From Zygnema cylindricum (Eukaryota; Streptophyta; Zygnematophyceae; Zygnematales; Zygnemataceae): a DNA stretch of 64,000 bases. The translations under genes and the position numbers were made by a program. The notes below the pieces were generated by a model. It saw only the letters and a list, made by a program, of their open reading frames with translations, was not told the origin of the DNA and ran no database searches. Positions within the stretch are counted from its first letter, which is position 1. Each line of letters begins with the position of its first letter. Shown here piece by piece: positions 58,109 to 64,000 of the stretch. Where the stretch lies: NCBI GenBank assembly GCA_037447655.1, contig JBBHKE010002674.1, forward strand, positions 124,001 through 188,000, in the 5' to 3' direction.

Positions 58109-58994
58109 TGTTGAAAAGAGGTAATTAATAGTTCACTTATCTATTTTAACTTTACTTTAAAGAAAGAGAGTGAGGATCAAAGGCACGCCATGGCTGCCGC
58201 CATATTTAGAAAGTGGCAGATTTTGAAGTAGAGGATATTTTACTAAAATGTTGCCTAAGTCCAGATTTGAACCTGGGTCTGTGAACCAGTACGTAAGCCT
58301 TATCCACTAGGGAGTTATCGAAACTATACACGTGAAGGTTTCAAAGATATATAAACATTAACGCAACAGCTAATTAACAACAGACTAACCAAAAGGAGCA
58401 ATTCATGCATGTACGCGAATCTGAACCGTGTAAAATATGTTTTGATCAAACGGCCGGTATTGTAGCCGCCACGCGAAGTGAGCTTTTGGCGTCATTTGGA
58501 GAAAGCGTCACGCGGTGCCACGTGGCACCACATTATTTGATACCGGAGAAGATGGGAGGAAGAACCATGGCTCCCGATTTGACAAGTGTCACCTTGTAGA
58601 CCATGTCGTACAATAGCCGTACAATAAGTACATCTCCTATTTTACCTTCTTGTACTATATAGTATTCCTATTGGAATTGGGTTTAGTAGTAGGTAGTCGT
58701 GAGTAGGCAGACCAAGACTTAGTGATATTTAGGTACCTCTCTCAAAGAGAGCTTCTAACTATAAAGGTCATCTTTAACCAGCCATAACTTATTGCTCAAG
58801 GGAGCAAATTCAGTGATTCTTTTTGCGTTTGACTCAAGGGAGTCTTGTCCTCACAGCGGTGAGGGTGGTTAGAATATTTGTGTGCCTGGGCAGCACGTAT
58901 TCAGTGGGAAAGTGGAAGGGGCAAATATTAACCTAGAGGCTTTACATAGGCTGCTCATTCTGTGGGTCAATGGAGACCACACCACAAAATTTCA
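58109..58994 (+). repeat. 3' LTR of the 48.7-kb copia
   Basis: 886 bp, aligning with 48669-49549. It ends CACAAAATTTCA, where a 5-bp insertion (CCACA) distinguishes it from the 5' LTR. Confidence 0.9.
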
Positions 58995-59135
58995 CATACT
59001 CAAGGGAGTCTTAGCTTTACGTAGGTGAGGTGAAATTAGTCAATTGTTCGCCAGAGTGGCAATGAGTCTTTTGCAAACTAAAAGGGGTTAGGGCTATCTT
59101 AGAGCCTTTGTGTGAGCTGCCTACTTTAGGGACCT

Positions 59136-59889
59136 ATGGAGGTCTCAGAGTTGCAGAATATGGGCCCACCCTCTATGGTGGCCATCTTTAACAAATTGGG
59201 CTTCATATACTACAAGAGTGTGATGATAAAAGCTCTGTGCGAGAAAAGGTTTTGGGGGATAGTAAGTGGACAAGTGAGGCGTCCATATAGCTTAGGGATT
59301 CCCTCTAGGATCGCAAGGACCAGGTTTACCAGAAAAGCAGATCCAGCCCCATCAGAGGAGAGTAAGGATGGGGAAAGCATTGTGATGGACAAAGGGAAAG
59401 AAAAAGAGACAATCACACCGATAACAACACCTATAGCAACCGGTTTGGCATTCGTATCACCTGTTCCAAGAAAAGAAATATGATATTGAAACCTAAGGCT
59501 CTAATAACATGGCGGCAAAACACTTCATACTTCGTCATCTCACCCAAGGACTTGCATCACCTCATTTGCAAGTGGAAAGGGCATCCGGCCTATGGGTGGA
59601 ACTCATAGATATGTACCAAAGTGGTACGTTTTAGCAACAGCAGTTAGTTGGTCACAAAATAGATGCATATGAATACAAACGAGAGAAGATGATAGATTTC
59701 TGTAATGAGCTTGCGACACTTTTTATAGAGCTAGAGAGTGTTAGACAGGTAGAAACTGAGCTGATGAAGGTTAAGTGTCTTCTAATGAAGTTACCCAATG
59801 ATTGTAAGAATATAGTTAACCATCTACAAGATCTACCGGATTCCCCAAGGACCAGTATATTGATTTTGGAAAGCTTTAAGTCTCAGTAA
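59136..59889 (+). pseudogene. Gag fragment of the outer copia
   Basis: Starts MEVSELQNMGPPSMVAIF, with ATG at 59136 inside the LTR. The first frame ends at 59481. Gag homology continues in another frame (about 59510-59880: HLTQGLASPHL, DFCNELATLFIELES, LLMKLPNDCKNIVNHLQDLPDS). It is lost where the next LTR begins, before the zinc knuckle. Confidence 0.8.
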
Positions 59890-59894
59890 ATTAG

Positions 59895-60796
59895 TGTGAC
59901 GGCAGAAAGACAATTAAATATAGCGTAAAGGACACGCGTCGTCACTTAAGTACAGAACAAGTATTTCAGAATGGCACCGACATCCACATATGCTGTCACA
60001 CATTAAACGAGACAAAGCAGCTGCAACGCAAATGGGACAAAACAGTTGTGATGCAAAGGGGACATAGCAGCTGCAACGCAGATGGGACAAAGCACTTGCG
60101 GTTATTAAATACGGGACGACGCAGCAGCGACGAAGCTTTGATGACATTGAATATGATTCGGAACGAGACAACGTAGCTGCGGTTGATCTGGATAAAGTCA
60201 ATGGACGAGATTCATAAAAGGATCACAAGTGATTTGCCAGCAGGTGTTTTCGCAACATCTGGATGAACTCATCCGGACAATAGCAATTAGGCCACCGGCA
60301 AGTAATTGTATTGATCTCTTAGTAATACTGATTGTACAATAGCAGAATTAGTTTTAGCATGATTAGGAGTACTTGATCTTAGTGGCAGTTAGGTTTTTGG
60401 ACGTATCTTTGAGGAACGTTTATATCAGAGGTACAACACTATGTAATAGGACAACTAGGAGTAAAAACTCACTACGAGTATAAGACTTAGGACTTAAAAC
60501 ATTAGATGTATCCAGACTTCTAGACTGTGTAATTTGTAGACTATTTGTGGGAAACTTTTGAGTTGCATATCTTGGTGAATGTTGGATCAATTAGGTTGAA
60601 ACTTTGGAAGTTGTCAGACTTAGTGATATTCTATATTGTGGTATAGTTTGAAGCAGGTTGAACTTTTGTGTCAAATTTGGTGAGCTGTAGAAGAGAGCTG
60701 TTGGGTAGGATTCTAGGTAAGCTTCTGTGAGTAAATTACGTCTACTTCTACTACTATTGCTGCTGCTCCACCTGCTCCAAAGGTCGTAGAACAACA
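59895..60796 (+). repeat. 5' LTR of the second-lineage copia
   Basis: The end is fixed by the primer site. The start (TGTGACGG) is my best guess from where gag homology of the outer element stops. The would-be gag ATG reads ACG, followed by Ser/Thr then Ala/Pro codons ending EQQ at the LTR edge. Confidence 0.55.
60011..60101. repeat. 25-bp tandem repeat inside the LTR
   Basis: GACAAAGCAGCTGCAACGCA-type units start at 60011, 60036, 60061 and 60086, an exact 25-bp period. Shorter GCAGC motifs follow to about 60180. Confidence 0.85.
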
Positions 60797-63700
60797 GGTT
60801 ATGGGCCTGTCTTCAAGAATTCTTATCTTTTCGGAGGGAATATATATTTATTGGGCGGATATGGTGGAAACACATTTCGAAAATGTTAATCTTTAGGATA
60901 TTTTGGATGGCTCACTGGCAGAAACAGATGCATCTTGGTCAAAGGAAATTCGCAAGCTCGATCTATTCTAAAATTTTGTATCTCAGAAGAATTGGCTATG
61001 TCTCGGATAAAAATGAAAAAGCGATCGATATCTAGAAGTCTCTTAAAGATGATTATGAAAAAGGCTAATGTCCAAGAAGAACTATTTTAGGCAGGACAAA
61101 TTTGGGACTATAAATACACGGGCGGCACAATGTTTGAATATGGTGACAAGTTTCGAATTCTAATAGAATCTCATGCTTGTGCAGGTGGATCATTCCCTCA
61201 ATTTCAGCAGGCTGCATTACTAATGAGGGGTCTTCCTAATACTATGAAAGCAACGTCTGATAGGTTGAAACAGAAAGATAATCTAGCTGGACTTTACAGT
61301 TAGCTATTAATTTGATATTGGAGGAAGAGGCTGATTCTAAAATTCTCAGTGTAGAAAGGAAGGTAGAGGCCTTTAACACAGACCCTTACAAAAAGGCTCA
61401 AATTAATCAGTAATGACATTGGGTTGATCAGCTAAGAAATCAATTTAATCTGAACCAAAATCAGTTTAAACAGTTTAATCAAGGAGGGAATAGACGTTCT
61501 TTTTATGCTTGTTTTTATTGTAAATAAAAAGGTTATGGATATAAGTCCTGTCTTAAGCTTAAGAGGGCTAACGAAAACAGGATTGTACAGGCCTGGATGG
61601 CAACAGAACAGGTCTAATCAAGGTTTCACAAGATCTACATCTCGAGGAAATGCACTTTTCTCATCATCTTCATCTTACCAGAACGAATCTTTGACACTCT
61701 TTGACAAGAACAACGTGGACTTATTCGCTATGGCGGCGACAATGGAGGGTGCAAAAGATTCTGGATGGATAATGGATACATTAGCGTCGGCACACATATG
61801 TTGGAACAAGGCAATTTTCAAAAATTTGAAATGCACACCCGAGAAAAATATCTACTTTGCATGTGGTATGTTTTTAAAGACACGTGCTGTTGGTGATGTC
61901 TCCTTGCTAGTTGATATAGAAAGAAAGGCAGTTGAGAGAACTCTTCACAATGTTCTCTTTGTCCCGGATTTCAAGAAAAAAATGTTTTCAACTTCTTTGG
62001 TAGAAAGTAAAGGGTTTGAGGTCACTTTGAAACATGGTCAGCAGCTTGTTATCAAGAATGGAAAGATTGCGGTGATAGGCACTAGAGATGCCAGCAAAAT
62101 GTATTAATGGATATGCTCGAGAATAAAGAAAATGGTGTTTTGTATTCCGGTGCATTATCTTCAGATGAGTTGTGGCATAAGAGATTAGGCTATGTGAAAT
62201 ATGACAGTTTGGGAAAAATGGTACATGATGGTAAATTAGAAGAAGTCACTATTGCAGATCAATCACATAAAACGTGTGATGGTTGTGCACTAGGAAAAAT
62301 ACACAGATTACCGTTTCTTCAAGAATCTGAACACCAGTCCACGAAACTTTAGCAACTATTCATTATGATGTTTTTGGCCCTTCAAAGGTACCATCTGCCA
62401 AGGGCTGAAATATATGGTTGCGTTTACAGATGATTTTTTGAGGTTTACTAATGTTTACTTCATGAGGGAAAAGAGTGAAGTCTTCGGCCACTTCCAAAAC
62501 TACAAAGCATGGGTGGAGATACTACATGGTCTGCCTATTCTGGAACTCACATCGGATAGCGACGGCTTATATACGTCAAAAGAGTTTGAAAAATTCCTAC
62601 TTAAGGAAGGTATTAGTCATGAGCTAGCTGTTCCATATTCATCGAAACAAAATGGGGTTTCAGAAACACTAAATAGAACTATCACAGAGAGCTCTAGGTC
62701 CATGCTTGCAAATAAGGACGTGGATCCAAAATTCTGGGCTGAAGCATTGAATTGTGATGTTTATATCAAGAATAGAATAGGGTCAAGATCGAGAGAAACT
62801 ACTCCTTACGAGGTCTGGACTGGTAGAAAACCGGATGTTAGTCATTTCAAAGTCTTTGGTAGCAAATGCTTTATTTTAGATACATATAAAGACAGATGGA
62901 AAATGGAACCGAAAGGATTACCATGTATCTTGTTGGGATATGATGATCATTCGAAAGGGTATATTGTCTTTGTATTTGAGAAACAAAAAATAATTGTAGC
63001 AAGGAATATTATTGTAAAGGATGAGCTTGACTCGATAGATTTGTTTAAAATGACAGCACAACAAAAGCAGCAAAAAGTACTGGAATATGTCATTTTAGAC
63101 TGCAAACAAGATATTGTCACACAAATGCAAACAAGATATTGTAACACAGATGCACATGCATCTTGTGGTGACACCGGTGTCTAGAATAAACCAAGCTCAT
63201 CAACAAGTTTAGTTTTAGCCTGGTGTCCAGAATTCAAATCCTACGGATTCTACACAGAGACAAAGGAGAAATGCGAGGGATCCGACGATTTCAGCCTCAG
63301 AATTTCCGAGCGGAAGACGATCCAGAAGCCGACTGCAAGCAAACTCCCACTTTGCCTAATCTACGGCCTCAAGGGAGTATCTGACCATTCGAGAGGGCTT
63401 CTCATCATCACTGGATCGAGGCAGCTAACGACGAAATGAAGTCAATCATGGAAGATCAGACATGAGAGCTTTTGGATCTTTCTCCAGACCGAAAAGCAAT
63501 CGACAGCAAATGGGTATTCAAGGTGAAGTTAAATCCCAATAATACTATTGAACGTTATAAGGCTAGGATTGTGGCAGAAGGGTATAATCTAAAGGAACGA
63601 ATTGATTTTGAAGAAACATTTTCTCCGGTTGTAAGATTTTTGACAATTAGGATTTTGCTGTCCCTAGCTGGCATACAAGATATGGAAATTCATCAAAAGA

Positions 63701-64000
63701 GAGGTAGAAGAGACAATTTACATGCAGCAACCTGAAATGTATGCACAACCACGAAAAGAGCACTTAGTATGCAAATTGTTAAAATCTTTGTACGGTCTAA
63801 AACAGGCCCCTAGACAATGGAATCTAAAGTTTAACAAATTCTTAACTAGCCTAAGATTTCAAAGGATAAGCTCTGATCATTCTGTTTACCTTCTAAAGGG
63901 TGAGGATGGGATAGTGTATATTGCGGTGTATATAGATGATCTACTACTAGTTAGCAAATCAATTGCTGAAATAAAAAAAGCCAAAACTGGCTTAAATTCA
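60797..64000 (+). pseudogene. Second-lineage copia gag-pol, broken
   Basis: Gag (60797-61500) is recognisable only in pieces, with many stops. The protease region reads WIMDTLASAHIC (61770), with the DSG triad changed to DTL. GAG-pre-integrase LWHKRLGYVKYD is at 62170. Integrase begins near 62340 with a frame break, then AFTDDFLRFTNVYF, LTSDSDGLYTS and SKQNGVSETLNRT. RT starts at 63472 (DSKWVFKVKLNPNN), loses the MDIKTAF segment near 63695, then continues in another frame with [20 protein letters not shown] and active site YIDDLLL (63930). A 25-bp tandem duplication (GCAAACAAGATATTGT) at 63103-63152 lies in the linker. Confidence 0.85.

Larger units (their letters stand above)
48669..58994 (+). 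mobile_element. Copia element carrying a nested chimeric element
   Basis: The LTRs are 48669-49549 (881 bp) and 58109-58994 (886 bp). The flanks CATAA (48664-48668) and CATAC (58995-58999) match at four of five bases. The primer site GGTTATGGGCCCACC (49550-49564) is a perfect version. Gag-pol is interrupted inside integrase by 51936-56063. Purine tract AAAGGGAG is at 58101-58108. Confidence 0.9.
48374..59889 (+). mobile_element. Outer copia fragment: LTR and gag, split by a nested element
   Basis: 48374-48668 is the middle of an LTR (TATAAAAATG promoter-like box, AGTGGAACAAATTGCC). It resumes at 59000 (CTCAAGGGAGTC) and ends GAGTTGCA at 59155, followed by primer site GAATATGGGCCCACC. Gag follows and is lost near 59880. 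The LTR start is missing on the left, where the inverted LTR piece of the 42-kb element abuts. The element 48669-58994 sits inside this LTR. Confidence 0.75.
59895..64000 (+). mobile_element. Second-lineage copia element, running off the window
   Basis: The 5' LTR is about 59895-60796, primer site GGTTATGGGCCTGTC at 60797, then decayed gag and pol to the window end. LTR end (AACAACA), the position of the gag start and some LTR motifs are shared with the solo LTR at 332-1170. Pol is clearly diverged from the other copia elements here. The 3' LTR would be beyond 64000. Confidence 0.78.

Noticed and set aside
59860-59885. LTR start based on TTTTGGAAAGCTTTA shared with the solo LTR at 336
   Set aside because: At 59860 this sequence aligns with Gag of the other copia elements (the ILDRES region), so the match to the solo LTR is coincidental.

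Overview
This is a piece of a eukaryotic nuclear genome, most likely a land plant or streptophyte alga. The reasons are a spliced gene with a plant-type GT77 (nucleotide-diphospho-sugar transferase) domain, a chromovirus-type Ty3/gypsy element, many Ty1/copia elements, and short DNA transposons with TA or 8-bp target duplications. The species cannot be named from the sequence. There are no bacterial operons, rRNA genes, complete tRNA genes or CRISPR arrays. The sequence is AT-rich.

The window has three compartments. (1) 1-6.2 kb holds copia derivatives: a Gag-only fragment split by a solo LTR, then a Gag-only LTR element (2031-6198) inserted into an older open frame. (2) 6.2-29.5 kb is free of recognisable LTR elements. 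It holds one apparently intact two-exon gene on the minus strand (8627-11054) encoding a predicted secretory protein with two glycosyltransferase-like domains, a broken copy of its second exon at 28.2-29.2 kb, and a dense field of small inverted-repeat transposons. One of those families has TIRs starting CACCGYGAATCG and TA duplications (Tc1/mariner-like); another has TIRs starting TAGTGTTG and 8-bp duplications (hAT-like). The same compartment has a set of three hairpins, a 356/367-bp inverted repeat around a 600-bp GAT/ATG repeat, and several tandem repeats. (3) 29.5-64 kb is a nest of LTR retrotransposons: a Gag-only element (29785-33953, minus) inside the LTR of a decayed copia (29525-38912); a gypsy element (39031-42092) abutting or interrupted by a nearly complete copia (42093-48373); and a three-deep nest, with a chimeric element (51936-56063) inside a copia (48669-58994) inside the LTR of another copia. 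A second copia lineage runs off the right edge (59895-64000).

Most copia-type elements share a design. Their LTRs are about 0.9-1.16 kb (TGTTGAA...TTTCA or ...TTGCA). The first codons of gag lie inside the LTR. The primer-binding site GGTTATGGGCCCACC is complementary to the anticodon arm, not the 3' end, of initiator tRNA-Met, and it also encodes the Val-Met-Gly-Pro-Pro of Gag. The LTRs carry, in antisense, a tRNA-like module (A-box-like and B-box-like motifs with a T-arm-like hairpin).

The most unusual object is the element at 51936-56063. Its two long LTRs flank a chromovirus integrase tail and chromodomain joined in frame to the post-Gag linker of a Gag-only copia derivative, and it lacks the normal primer-binding site. 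No autonomous element in the window is fully intact; the closest is the copia at 42093-48373.
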